From the NCBI GenBank assembly GCA_016721115.1, contig JADKIW010000001.1:4665501-4729500 (forward strand): a DNA stretch of 64,000 nt. The letters are read 5' to 3'. The translations under genes were made by a program, and so were the position numbers. The DNA is from Candidatus Defluviilinea proxima (GTDB taxonomy: Bacteria > Chloroflexota > Anaerolineae > Anaerolineales > Villigracilaceae). Shown one piece after another: positions 16,918 through 25,953 of the stretch (its first letter is position 1; each line of letters begins with the position of its first letter). Below the pieces are notes generated by a model. It saw only the letters and a list, made by a program, of their open reading frames with translations. It was not told the origin of the DNA and did no database searches.

Positions 16918-17340
16918 CTAAGTCGTTTGGCACTTCGGGCACACCCCGAAGAAAGTAACATGGCTATCAATGCTTCGGTAACCGCTTGTTGTTTCAAGCA
17001 AACGATAAAGGCTCTCCAGCATTGTATGTTCCACTTCGATCTCACCCCCACAAACACGACACACAATATGATGGTGTTCACTCCCAGCGATCTCATACGT
17101 GAGGTGCCCATTGGATGAATAGGATGGACGAACCAGTCCATTATCAGCCAGGAATTCCAACGTACGGTAAACCGTCGGCTCGGTGAGACCAGGCATTTCC
17201 TTACGCGCCTTTTTATAAACATCGGCAGGTGATAAATGAATCCCTTCATGGCGAAGCACATGTAAGATCGCCATTCTTTGCGGGGTCATTCGGTATCCAC
17301 GGGCACGGAGTTGAGGGGCATATTCAGAAGCGCAGGACAT
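16918..17340 (-). CDS. Fur-family metal-responsive transcriptional repressor
   Basis: 140 residues from ATG 17340, chosen because AAGGA is correctly spaced from it; ATG 17346 would leave no room. The winged-helix N-terminus includes RMTPQRMAILHVL and TEPTVYRTLEFL (recognition helix). The metal-binding half has GSEHHHIVCRVCGG and a second CPKC near the C-terminus, the usual structural zinc site of Fur/Zur/Nur proteins. It heads an operon with cbiMQO, so it probably senses the imported metal, as a nickel- or cobalt-responsive Fur relative; Zur is the alternative. A matching operator overlaps its own ribosome site (17349-17370), suggesting autoregulation. Confidence 0.9.
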   Translation of the reverse strand: MSCASEYAPQLRARGYRMTPQRMAILHVLRHEGIHLSPADVYKKARKEMPGLTEPTVYRTLEFLADNGLVRPSYSSNGHLTYEIAGSEHHHIVCRVCGGEIEVEHTMLESLYRLLETTSGYRSIDSHVTFFGVCPKCQTT

Positions 17341-17348
17341 ACACATCC

Positions 17349-17370
17349 TTATTGCAAGTTTTTACAATAA
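17349..17370 (-). promoter_or_regulatory. Fur-type operator (inverted repeat)
   Basis: Minus strand: TTATTGTAA, 4-nt gap AAAC, TTGCAATAA. The arms match at 8 of 9 positions. It ends about 9 nt before the chosen fur start and abuts the ribosome site. TATACT/TATAGT sequences 15-30 nt further upstream could be the -10 element. Position and symmetry fit autorepression of fur-cbiMQO. Confidence 0.7.
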
Positions 17371-17414
17371 CAAGCACTATACAGTATACATATCCCTGAT
17401 AGTTCTTACATTAA

Positions 17415-17441
17415 AACTGCCAGCAATTTCTGCTGGCAGTT
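17415..17441 (-). terminator. Terminator of the partner-switching operon
   Basis: An 11-bp perfect stem AACTGCCAGCA / TGCTGGCAGTT with a 5-nt loop, then TTTTAATG on the minus strand. It sits 31 nt past the stop of the 17472 gene. Confidence 0.75.
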
Positions 17442-17471
17442 CATTATGAATTGGTTAACACAGAAGCACAA

Positions 17472-20400
17472 TTACACCCTTCTTAACACCAACATCGTCA
17501 AATCATCAGCGGGAGGCATATCTTGCACAAAATCGAGCAGGGACTTTTCGACCACGCCGATCAATTCGTGTGCGGAGGAACAGTGATTGGCCTTTAGCGC
17601 TTCCTCAAGACGTTTTTCGCCATAGAACTCACCATCATAGTTGTAAGACTCGGTCAAACCATCGGTGTAGAACAGCATACAATCATCTTTCTCAAGCGAG
17701 ATGACGCGCTGTTCGTACTTCATATTCTCTGCCGCGCCAAGCGCAACACCTGTACGCCTTAGCATTTCGAGCGAGCCATCGTTCTTCACCCATATAGGAG
17801 GGTTATGCCCCGCGTTGACATAAGTCAGTTCGTTGTTATTCATATCCAACACGGCATAAACCGCGGTGACAAACATCCCTTGTTTGGTATCAGGGATCAA
17901 GAGGTCGTTTACACGTCTCAAAGCATCTGCCGGAGAATCAGTTTCAATGACAGCGGCATGGACAAGCGTCCTCGTGAGGGCCATAAAGAGTGCGGCAGGC
18001 ACGCCTTTATCAGAGACATCGGCAATGAAGAGACCGAGTCGATTCTCGGGGAGGTCGAATACATCGTAGAAGTCGCCGCCCACCTGACGGGCTGTCTTCC
18101 AACGTGCAGAGAGTTGCCAATTTTCAAACTCAGGTAACGATTCAGGCAGGAAGGTCTGTTGGATCTGGCGAGCCAGTTGTACTTCCGTTTCGAGACGTTC
18201 GCGAACCACCATCTCTCTTTGGAGCATGTCGTTTTGAATGGCAAGCGCGGCTTGTTGTGCAACGCCGGTAATGATCTCAAGCCTGCGAGACCGAAAGCGA
18301 AGTCCGCCTGCGGCTTCTTCAACGAGCATCACACCATAGAGTGTCCCTTTGACTGCGATAGGTACCGCAAACAAGAACGCACCGGGGTGGCCGAGGTTGA
18401 TTTCTTGAGTTGGGTCGAGAGAGATCCAGGATTGAAGATCAGGCTTTTCGTCCAGTTGGCAGGCCCGAAGTCCAAGTTCGTTTCGGCAGGAATCCAGAAA
18501 AGCAAACTCGCCGGAAGAAAATGTGCGCGTCCAAAATTGTTTTTCATCTTCTTCACTCAACCCATATTCCTGCGTAGGGATAAAAGTTTCGTTCTCAGGA
18601 TTCCATTGATATAGAACGGCACGCTCGATACCTACGAGGATCGGCATGATACGAATGATCGTACCGAGAATCTCATCGAGGTCGTTCAAACTCACAACAG
18701 CCTGCGCCACTTGCAACAATGCGGCCGAGGCATAGGCCTGCTCCTGCGCTGTATCGTAGAGACGTGCATTCTCAATGGCAACTGCCGCATAACTCGCGAA
18801 GGTAGTCGTCATGACCTGTGCTTCGTGCCCATATCTACCGGGTGTGCGATGTGCAATCGTGATCACACCCAGAGGTTGTTCACCAATTCGCAGAGGTGCG
18901 GCCAGCGCTGAATAATCGTTCTCGAAACCAGCGGTTAAACCTGTGACCCATAGAGGGTCGGTCGGTTTACGAATGATAGGCTCGGAGGAATATACGGCGG
19001 CCAATAAACCATCATAGGTTTCTTGCGAATCATACAAAGTTTGTTCAAGTTGATTTTCGTCGCAGTTGTGACAAGCCGCAAGATATAACTCATCTTCATC
19101 GAAAAGCCAGATGGCAGAAATATCCACAGGCAGGTTACGGTCGAGTTCATCGAGAATACCCTGAAGCACATCATCCACGCCCACATTGGCAGAGACGAGA
19201 CCCGCCACTTCGCGCAGACTCTCCCCCACTTGCCGTCTCCATTGCTCGGAACGATACAAATCTGCGTTGTGGATGGCAATAGCAATATTATCGGCGACGG
19301 CCTCAAAGGCTATGCGGTCGTCCTTGGAAAAAGCATTAGCTTTATCCGATTGAATATCTAAAATGCCGACAACAGTCCCGTCATACAACAAGGGCACACA
19401 AAGTTCAGAGCGTGTATTTTCAGGGGGCAAGGGCGATGGGCGATACCGTTCATCTTCTTGTACATCGTGCGCAAGAATGGTCTGTCCGTTACGCGCCACC
19501 CAAGGAATGATCCCTTGTGCATCATCCAGTGAAAGTGTGTAACCAGATAACCCGATCTTTCTTGCGCCGCTCCCAGCGACATATGCGATCAAGCGACGGT
19601 TCGGATGTACCGTATACAAATTCACATGCGGATACCTAAACTGATCGTGGATCAGCGAGGCGACATCTTCCATCAACTGATTCAGGTTAAGGGACGCGCT
19701 TACGCTTTTGCTCACTTCAGCGATCAGTGTCAACTGGTTGGCACGACGACGCAAATCGCCGTATAAACGCGCACCTTCCACAGCGCGCGCGATCGTATCG
19801 GCCAGCGCTTCGAGCACTAAAAGGTCATTGGGATGAAAAGCGTTCAGGCGATCCGATTGCACATCGAGTACACCCAACACTCGACCTTCGAACTTCAAGG
19901 GGATCGCAACTTCAGAACGTGTTTCGGAGAGCACATCAACGTAACGATAGCGCTCGTCTTTTTGCACATCGGGGACTAAGATCCGCTCTCCCTGCGCCGC
20001 AACCTGCCCCACCAATCCCTGACCTATTTCTACATCCAGAACGATCTTCTTTTTACGTTGGTCTGTGCGAGGCGCCATGGCACTCGCGCGAAACCGTAAA
20101 GCCGACGAGTCGCTCCGCAATGTAAAGATGGCAACGCTGTAATATTGAAAGGTCTTTTGGATGAGTTTGGTTACACGGTTGGAAAGTTCAGTGACGCTGA
20201 TAGCGTTGACGATCTGGGCGCTGACTTCGCGCACAAGGTTCAACTGATTGAGTCTAAAACGCTCCACTGCCACACGGTGCGAGGCCACCAAACCGACAGA
20301 GGCAATACCAGCAATGCCCTGCAACAGATTGAGTTCGCTCTTTTTGAAAGCGGGTCCAGTTGGGCGTGTAATTTGAATCGCTCCCAGCTTGATACCCTGT

Positions 20401-20738
20401 TCCTCGAGCGGGATCACAGCCCAGGTCCGTGGAGAGGCGTTGCTTTTTGTCCCCTGATTTTGTTTAACACGTAGTTCCCCGGCCTCTAGGGCACGTTGCA
20501 TCCCAGCCGAGGGGCGTTGTTGTTTAAAGTCTAGCTCGTTCTCTATGTTCGGTAATCGGAATAAATTGTCCTGAAGCCAGACGCTCACTTCGCCTTTAAT
20601 AAGCCGCGAAACCATCGAATGGATCTGGTCTCGTTGCGCGGAAAGCGAGGTGGCACTGACGATCTGTTCCCCCAATGCGGCAAGATCACCCCAATCAAGC
20701 GCCTGTGCGGATTGCTCAGCAGGCAACATGCCGTTCAC
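17472..20738 (-). CDS. Multi-GAF sensor PP2C/SpoIIE-type phosphatase (RsbU-like)
   Basis: 1,088 residues. About five GAF-like domains fill residues ~15-840; repeated SEVAIPLKFEGRVLGVLDVQ and SELCVPLLYDGTVVGILDIQ strands mark the clearest ones. A coiled linker (EMVVRERLETEVQLARQIQQ) leads to a C-terminal SpoIIE/PP2C domain (~860-1088) with QVGGDFYDVF, LFIADVSDKGVPAALFMA, YVNAGHNPP, LFYTDGLTE and DDLTMLVL; the metal-binding Asp residues are present. It should dephosphorylate the STAS protein 21239-21574 in response to a ligand sensed by the GAFs. No membrane segment, so it is cytoplasmic. The ATG overlaps the preceding kinase stop by 4 nt (ATGA). Confidence 0.92.
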   Translation of the reverse strand: MNGMLPAEQSAQALDWGDLAALGEQIVSATSLSAQRDQIHSMVSRLIKGEVSVWLQDNLFRLPNIENELDFKQQRPSAGMQRALEAGELRVKQNQGTKSNASPRTWAVIPLEEQGIKLGAIQITRPTGPAFKKSELNLLQGIAGIASVGLVASHRVAVERFRLNQLNLVREVSAQIVNAISVTELSNRVTKLIQKTFQYYSVAIFTLRSDSSALRFRASAMAPRTDQRKKKIVLDVEIGQGLVGQVAAQGERILVPDVQKDERYRYVDVLSETRSEVAIPLKFEGRVLGVLDVQSDRLNAFHPNDLLVLEALADTIARAVEGARLYGDLRRRANQLTLIAEVSKSVSASLNLNQLMEDVASLIHDQFRYPHVNLYTVHPNRRLIAYVAGSGARKIGLSGYTLSLDDAQGIIPWVARNGQTILAHDVQEDERYRPSPLPPENTRSELCVPLLYDGTVVGILDIQSDKANAFSKDDRIAFEAVADNIAIAIHNADLYRSEQWRRQVGESLREVAGLVSANVGVDDVLQGILDELDRNLPVDISAIWLFDEDELYLAACHNCDENQLEQTLYDSQETYDGLLAAVYSSEPIIRKPTDPLWVTGLTAGFENDYSALAAPLRIGEQPLGVITIAHRTPGRYGHEAQVMTTTFASYAAVAIENARLYDTAQEQAYASAALLQVAQAVVSLNDLDEILGTIIRIMPILVGIERAVLYQWNPENETFIPTQEYGLSEEDEKQFWTRTFSSGEFAFLDSCRNELGLRACQLDEKPDLQSWISLDPTQEINLGHPGAFLFAVPIAVKGTLYGVMLVEEAAGGLRFRSRRLEIITGVAQQAALAIQNDMLQREMVVRERLETEVQLARQIQQTFLPESLPEFENWQLSARWKTARQVGGDFYDVFDLPENRLGLFIADVSDKGVPAALFMALTRTLVHAAVIETDSPADALRRVNDLLIPDTKQGMFVTAVYAVLDMNNNELTYVNAGHNPPIWVKNDGSLEMLRRTGVALGAAENMKYEQRVISLEKDDCMLFYTDGLTESYNYDGEFYGEKRLEEALKANHCSSAHELIGVVEKSLLDFVQDMPPADDLTMLVLRRV

Positions 20739-21148
20739 CCCTTTCGTTTTATCATTGTGAGGGTGTTACGGTTTTTCTTTGGTTCTGCGGTATAGTGGAC
20801 TTCATCCATTAGTTTGCGCATGAGAAAGAGGCCTAACCCCCCGATCTTTCTATCAGATAGATCTGCCTTAAGGTCAGGCGTGGGGACACCGGATGGATCG
20901 AACGATTCGCCATGATCTACAAGAATGATCGTAATGGCTTTATTACGTACTCCACAGGAGATCTCGAGTAATCCATTGGTGACACCTTCATAGGCGTGTT
21001 CAATGATATTCGAGGCCGCTTCATCCGTTGCCAATTGAATATTGTAGACTTCTCTATCAGTAAAACCGTTTTTACGCGCCACATCCCCGACAAATTCACG
21101 TATCTCGTCGAGGAAATCAAACTTCGCGGCAAATTGAACAGTTTGCAT
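20735..21148 (-). CDS. RsbW/SpoIIAB-like serine kinase (anti-sigma type ATPase)
   Basis: 137 residues with an HATPase_c fold: N-box TDEAASNIIEHAYEG, G1 box VDHGESFDP and GGLGLFLMRKLMDEV. Proteins of this type bind a sigma factor or phosphorylate a STAS antagonist on Ser. It lies between the STAS gene (90-nt gap) and the phosphatase (4-nt overlap), the classical partner-switching arrangement. No dedicated sigma gene is adjacent, so its output target is unknown. Confidence 0.9.
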   Translation of the reverse strand: MQTVQFAAKFDFLDEIREFVGDVARKNGFTDREVYNIQLATDEAASNIIEHAYEGVTNGLLEISCGVRNKAITIILVDHGESFDPSGVPTPDLKADLSDRKIGGLGLFLMRKLMDEVHYTAEPKKNRNTLTMIKRKG

Positions 21149-21238
21149 CGAATAATTTAAATGCCGCTCCAGTATCGTACAACTGCAAGCGGCATCCTTT
21201 CTTTAAATAAAAAGTGGATCACTCCAAACCCGCAATAA

Positions 21239-21574
21239 CTAGAAATGCCCCACTGCTGTGAGGTTATTATCAAAGGTCTTGAACAATTCGGTGAAGCCAG
21301 CCAACTCAAGTGCTTCACGAATACGGTCTGGCACACCAGCCAATACCACTTCACCACGATTGTACTTCTTGCAGTTACGCTGAGCGGCAAGCAACGCACG
21401 GAAACCAGCACTGGACATATATTCCAATCCTTCCATGTTGACCACCAGCTTGTATTTTCCACCTTCGTTTGCGGCTTCAAGGGCCTGCGCCAACTGTGGC
21501 GCCGTAGCACTATCCACACGACCTTTCACCGTGATCATATCGCAATGTTTGAACTCTTGAACGGTAATTTCCAT
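21239..21574 (-). CDS. STAS-domain anti-anti-sigma factor (SpoIIAA/RsbV-like)
   Basis: 111 residues, a single STAS domain. GGAGG lies 7 nt before the ATG. The phosphorylation region NMEGLEYMSSAGFRALL carries the conserved Ser in SSAG. In partner switching the unphosphorylated form captures the RsbW-like kinase; the phosphatase downstream would regenerate it. First gene of the operon; transcription probably starts in the 180-bp spacer shared with the divergent histidine kinase gene. Confidence 0.93.
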   Translation of the reverse strand: MEITVQEFKHCDMITVKGRVDSATAPQLAQALEAANEGGKYKLVVNMEGLEYMSSAGFRALLAAQRNCKKYNRGEVVLAGVPDRIREALELAGFTELFKTFDNNLTAVGHF

Positions 21575-21753
21575 GGGGGATCCTCCAAGTAAGATTTGGT
21601 CCTGACCATCAACGAAAAAGATTATAACATGAGAACTTCTCGAGGCTATCAGGCTTTGTCAGCCGTTGGATCGTTGTACATGAGGGCTTTCAGGAAAAAT
21701 TATCTGTTGTGTAAGCACAGTAACCAACAAGCGATGCTATACTTGGGAAGATT

Positions 21754-23961
21754 ATGGTTGGAAAAAACTTGAGACGTTTTTTAAAGCCTCCCGACTTCGG
21801 CACGGATGAACTTAATATTGCCGCACGGGGAAATTACTATCTCGCTATGGGGTTCATCGTGATGAGTTTGATATTTCCCATATTTACATTGTTGATTGCA
21901 CCTGAGCTTGTCCATCGCTCGCTCGTTATAGGCGCAACGATCATACCTGTTTCCATATTATCCATGGTACTTGTTCGAAAAGGGAAAACCCGCGTAGCCG
22001 GTGCCATCATGATTATGGCGATCTGGGTTTTTCTCACACTAGGCACCGCCTCTGCAGGTGGCATAGCCGCCCCAATGGTTATTGGATACCTTGTCATCAT
22101 CATTTTCAGCAGTCTGATCGTAAACCGCAAGGCAAATATCATCATCGGAATCATTTGTATTTTGACAAGTCTTTGGATCGCTCTTGCAGAATCAAAGGGG
22201 CTCCTCCCCACTCCCATCAACTATTCACCCATCGCGCGGGTCAGCATTTATACATTTTTTTTCATACTTGTACTCCTTCTGCAGAACATCAATTTTCTCA
22301 ACACACGCGTCCCCCTCAAACAGTCACAATCTAATGAAGCACGTTACCGCTCACTGCTTGAAAACATCCCTGTTACAACCTATATCGACAACACTGCTCC
22401 AGAGGCCAAAACCGAATATGTAAGCCCGCAGGTGGAAAAATTGCTCGGCTATCCACGTAATGTTTTTACAGACGATCCGCTCTTCTGGGTAAAAATACTA
22501 CATCCTGATGATGCCGCACGTGTTTTAGAAAGAAGTCGCGACACTTCCCGAACCAAAGAACCTTTCGACATGGAATATCGTGTCATTGCAAAGGACAAAC
22601 GTGTGGTTTGGCTAAAGGATGAGGCTACGCTTGTTCATGATGAAGAAGGTAGACCGCTCTACTGGTTGGGCGTCTGGACAGACGTTACCCAACTCAAGCA
22701 GGCCGAAAATGAACAGGCTGATCTTGTAAATGGAATGACTCGACGCACCATACAGCTACAAACAGCGGCTGAGGTCTCACGTGCGGCAACATCCATTTTG
22801 GATATCAACGAACTCCTTCCAAATGTGGTTGAACTGATTCGAAATCACTTTGAATATTATTACGTGGGCATCTTCCTTGTGGATGAAGAAAAAGAATGGG
22901 CCATTCTCAGTGCGGCTACCGGCAAAATGGGAGAACGCATGATCGAGTCGGGGCACCGCCTGAAAGTGGAGGAGTCATCCATGATCGGCTGGTGCATTCA
23001 AAATAAACAAGCGCGCATCGCACTGGACGTTGGAGAGGATGCCGTCCGATTTGCCAATCCTCTTCTGCCACTGACTCGCTCCGAGATCGCACTGCCACTC
23101 GTCGCACTCGGAGAGATCATCGGTGCCATGACGATACAATCAGAAAAGCCCAGCGCATTCTCGCGTGTGGATATCACAGCCTTGCAATCCATGGCAGATC
23201 AAGTAGCAAACGCGATAGAAAATGCACGGCTCTTCACTGATAGGGTCATCCTCAACAAGGAACTGGAAGCACAGAATGCCGAATTAGAGAGATTTACGTA
23301 CACGGTTTCACACGACTTGCGCGCCCCTCTTGTCACAATACGCGGCTTTCTTGGCTACCTTAAACAGGATGCAGAGTCCGGCGACTTAAAGCGTTTCGAT
23401 AGCGATTTAACTCGTATCGGCCGGGCAGTTGATAAAATGCAATCGCTACTTAATGAATTGCTGGAACTCTCACGCATCGGGAGGATCGTCAACCCGCCTG
23501 TGGATGTGTCGTTTAAGGAAATTGTTCGAGAAACGCTGGACCTGCTTTCGGGTCCGCTTGAGGCGGGGAATATACGGGTAGATGTGATCGGGGACTTCCC
23601 AATCGTCCATGTGGACAGACTCCGTTTGGCAGAAGTCATCCAAAACCTGATCAATAATTCAATCAAATTCATGGGTGATCAAACAAGGCCCACAATCACC
23701 ATTAGTGTGAACGGGGTCGATATAGATGGCAAGCCAATATTTGTCGTCCGTGATAATGGAATGGGGATCGAACCACAATATCACGAGCGTATCTTCGGCC
23801 TTTTCAATCGGCTTGACCCAAATATTGAAGGCACAGGAATCGGCCTGACACTGGTAAAGCGGATCATTGATATTCATGGAGGTCGTATCTGGGTTGAATC
23901 AGAGTTGGGCAAAGGCGCGGCATTCCTATTCACTTTGCCAACCCCAGAAGAAGACGTGTAA
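21754..23961 (+). CDS. Membrane PAS-GAF sensor histidine kinase
   Basis: 735 residues. Residues ~25-190 hold about six membrane helices. Residues ~195-320 form a PAS/PAC domain (RYRSLLENIPVTTYIDN, FDMEYRVIAKDKRVVWLKDE) and ~335-495 a GAF domain (ALPLVALGEIIGAMTIQSEK). HisKA follows, with phospho-acceptor His in YTVSHDLRAPLVTIRGF. HATPase has N-box VIQNLINNSIKF, DNGMGIEPQYHERIF and GTGIGLTLVKRIIDIHGG. The kinase half is of the phytochrome-like type often paired with Rcp1-like receivers, and such a receiver is encoded next door. Divergent from the partner-switching operon, so both may sense related signals; the ligand is unknown. Confidence 0.92.
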   Translation: MVGKNLRRFLKPPDFGTDELNIAARGNYYLAMGFIVMSLIFPIFTLLIAPELVHRSLVIGATIIPVSILSMVLVRKGKTRVAGAIMIMAIWVFLTLGTASAGGIAAPMVIGYLVIIIFSSLIVNRKANIIIGIICILTSLWIALAESKGLLPTPINYSPIARVSIYTFFFILVLLLQNINFLNTRVPLKQSQSNEARYRSLLENIPVTTYIDNTAPEAKTEYVSPQVEKLLGYPRNVFTDDPLFWVKILHPDDAARVLERSRDTSRTKEPFDMEYRVIAKDKRVVWLKDEATLVHDEEGRPLYWLGVWTDVTQLKQAENEQADLVNGMTRRTIQLQTAAEVSRAATSILDINELLPNVVELIRNHFEYYYVGIFLVDEEKEWAILSAATGKMGERMIESGHRLKVEESSMIGWCIQNKQARIALDVGEDAVRFANPLLPLTRSEIALPLVALGEIIGAMTIQSEKPSAFSRVDITALQSMADQVANAIENARLFTDRVILNKELEAQNAELERFTYTVSHDLRAPLVTIRGFLGYLKQDAESGDLKRFDSDLTRIGRAVDKMQSLLNELLELSRIGRIVNPPVDVSFKEIVRETLDLLSGPLEAGNIRVDVIGDFPIVHVDRLRLAEVIQNLINNSIKFMGDQTRPTITISVNGVDIDGKPIFVVRDNGMGIEPQYHERIFGLFNRLDPNIEGTGIGLTLVKRIIDIHGGRIWVESELGKGAAFLFTLPTPEEDV

Positions 23962-24037
23962 CTTTTAAGGTATACCCATGAATTCTAAAAACGATTAGAA
24001 TTGCCAAGAGATTATGAACAATCGCAAGGAGAGCTCA

Positions 24038-24487
24038 ATGGTTGGAGAACCCATCCTCGTTATGCTCGTCGAAGATAATGTAGATCATGCGGAGCTGGTC
24101 ATTCGCACGTTGGAAGAACACAGGATCGCAAACAGGGTCCGTCACTTTCTTGATGGCCAATCAGCTTTGGACTATCTCTTCCATCGGGCAGAGTTCTCCG
24201 ATCAATCCAGCAACCCACGCCCACATGTGATCCTTCTCGACCTGAGGCTTCCACGCGTGGACGGAATAGATGTACTGAAAGCCATCAAAGAGACAGATGA
24301 GTTAAAGGCCATCCCTGTTGTTGTATTGACAACATCAGAAGCTGAAAAGGATGTTGCGCGAGCGTATTACAATCACGCCAACAGTTATCTGGTCAAACCC
24401 GTGGGCTTTGAAGAATTCAAGAAGTTGATGGACGATCTTGGATTTTACTGGCTGGGCTGGAATACCAATCCCCATAGTAAAGAATAA
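24038..24487 (+). CDS. Rcp1/CheY-like single-domain response regulator
   Basis: 149 residues from ATG 24038, chosen because AAGGAG lies 6 nt upstream; an ATG at 24014 adds eight residues without a ribosome site. A stand-alone receiver: acidic pair VEDN, phospho-Asp in VILLDLRLPRVDG, Thr in VVLTTSE, Lys in SYLVKPV. The stretch around DYLFHR is typical of Rcp1-type receivers. It has no output domain and so likely passes phosphate from the upstream kinase to a partner. It lies 76 nt after the kinase gene and is probably co-transcribed with it. Confidence 0.92.
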   Translation: MVGEPILVMLVEDNVDHAELVIRTLEEHRIANRVRHFLDGQSALDYLFHRAEFSDQSSNPRPHVILLDLRLPRVDGIDVLKAIKETDELKAIPVVVLTTSEAEKDVARAYYNHANSYLVKPVGFEEFKKLMDDLGFYWLGWNTNPHSKE

Positions 24488-24527
24488 ATAATAAACGGTA
24501 CATCATCGGTACACGGTACAAACTTCT

Positions 24528-25907
24528 ATGATGGATAGCACCATCCACATCCTTTTGATAGAGGATGATCCTGCACACGCAGAGCTTATACAGCGCTCTT
24601 TTGAAGATCGGGGGGATGAATCGAGGTTGTCCATTGCCCATACGCTGGCAGACGCCCGGGAATATCTGAAAAATTCTCAACCAACATTGATCATTGCGGA
24701 CTGGCGACTGCCAGATGGAGATAGTAGCGAGCTATTGCAAGACGATCATAGTAGCGGACCAGTTATCCCTGTCATTATCATGACAAGCTATGGCAACGAG
24801 CGCAATGCCGTAAATGTGATCAAGGCGGGTGCGCTCGATTACATTGTCAAGTCGTCTGAATCGATGACTGACATGCCCCATATCGCAGAACGTGCCATTG
24901 AGCAATGGAAAACCAGCAAAGAGAAAGAACAAATCCAGATCGCACTCACCGAGAGCGAATCACAATTCCGTTTACTGGCTGAAAACTCATCAGATATGAT
25001 CTCGCGTCATGACGTGAAAGGTATCTTCCATTATGTATCCCCGGCCTGTCATACCCTGCTCGGGTATGAGCCCAACGATCTGATCGGAACACCGGTGGTG
25101 CAATATATTCACCCGGAAGATGCAAAAGAGTTGAGTGATCTGCTCGCCACACCCAAATGGGACGATATCACTGTCACATTGGATTACCGTGCACGACATA
25201 AGAACGGTGAATATATCTGGATCGAAACCACCGCCCGCTTGTTCTTTGATGAAATAAATAACCGTCAGGAATTTCAGGCGTCTTCCCGTAATATCACTGA
25301 ACGTAAAGAAGCTGAAGAAGCTCTTCAACGTGCGCACACAGACTTGCAAGAAGCTTATGACAAGACAATCGAAGGCTGGGTACTTGCCTTAGACTTGAGA
25401 GACCGCGAAACAGAAGGGCATACTCAACGCGTCACAAATATGACGGTAAAGCTTGCCCGCGTACTAGGGTATACCGAGGAGGAGATCGTACACATCCGCC
25501 GTGGAGCCCTTTTGCACGATATGGGCAAGATGGGTATACCCGATGAGATACTGCAAAAGCCAGGTCCGCTCACGGATGATGAATGGGTCATCATGCGAAA
25601 GCACCCCGAAATGGCCTACCAGATGCTTTCCCAAATCAAATATCTGAGAGACGCCATCACCATCCCCTATTACCATCATGAACGCTGGAATGGAAGTGGG
25701 TATCCTCACAAACTCAAAGGCGAGGACATTCCTCTCCATGCCCGTATGTTTGCAGTGGTAGATGTGTGGGACGCCCTTTCAAGTGACCGTCCTTATCGCA
25801 AAAAAATGCCACCCAAAGAAGTGATCGAATACCTGCAAAAAGAAGCAGGACGCCTCTTTGATCCACATATTGTGGAAATATTTATCCCCTTGATCACTAC
25901 AGGCTAA
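24528..25907 (+). CDS. Response regulator with PAS and HD-GYP domains (predicted c-di-GMP phosphodiesterase)
   Basis: 459 residues; two ATGs (24528, 24531) are possible. REC domain ~1-125: EDDP, phospho-Asp in IIADWRLPDG, IMTSYG, Lys in DYIVKSSE. PAS/PAC ~140-262 (FRLLAENSSDMISRHD, NITERKEAEE). HD-GYP ~275-459 with HTQRVTNMTVKLA, HDMGKMGIPDEIL, HPEMAYQML, HHERWNGSGYPHKLKG and DVWDALSSDRPYR. All expected metal residues, including the HD pair and GYP, are present. It should hydrolyse c-di-GMP under receiver control, tying the kinase module to motility, adhesion or biofilm state. Confidence 0.93.
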   Translation: MMDSTIHILLIEDDPAHAELIQRSFEDRGDESRLSIAHTLADAREYLKNSQPTLIIADWRLPDGDSSELLQDDHSSGPVIPVIIMTSYGNERNAVNVIKAGALDYIVKSSESMTDMPHIAERAIEQWKTSKEKEQIQIALTESESQFRLLAENSSDMISRHDVKGIFHYVSPACHTLLGYEPNDLIGTPVVQYIHPEDAKELSDLLATPKWDDITVTLDYRARHKNGEYIWIETTARLFFDEINNRQEFQASSRNITERKEAEEALQRAHTDLQEAYDKTIEGWVLALDLRDRETEGHTQRVTNMTVKLARVLGYTEEEIVHIRRGALLHDMGKMGIPDEILQKPGPLTDDEWVIMRKHPEMAYQMLSQIKYLRDAITIPYYHHERWNGSGYPHKLKGEDIPLHARMFAVVDVWDALSSDRPYRKKMPPKEVIEYLQKEAGRLFDPHIVEIFIPLITTG

Positions 25908-25910
25908 AAC

Positions 25911-25935
25911 ACGGCGCTCCATTTCGGAGCGCCGT
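25911..25935. terminator. Bidirectional terminator between convergent genes
   Basis: A 10-bp perfect stem ACGGCGCTCC / GGAGCGCCGT with a 5-nt loop, followed by TTTCCTTAT on the plus strand and TTTTAGCC on the minus strand. It separates the HD-GYP gene from the convergent DUF2723 gene. Confidence 0.8.
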
Positions 25936-25953
25936 TTCCTTATATCTACAACA

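Noticed and set aside
15866..17470. Cobalamin riboswitch before the cbiMQO operon
   Set aside because: No B12-box-like sequence or long leader; the upstream gap is short and carries a Fur-type operator.
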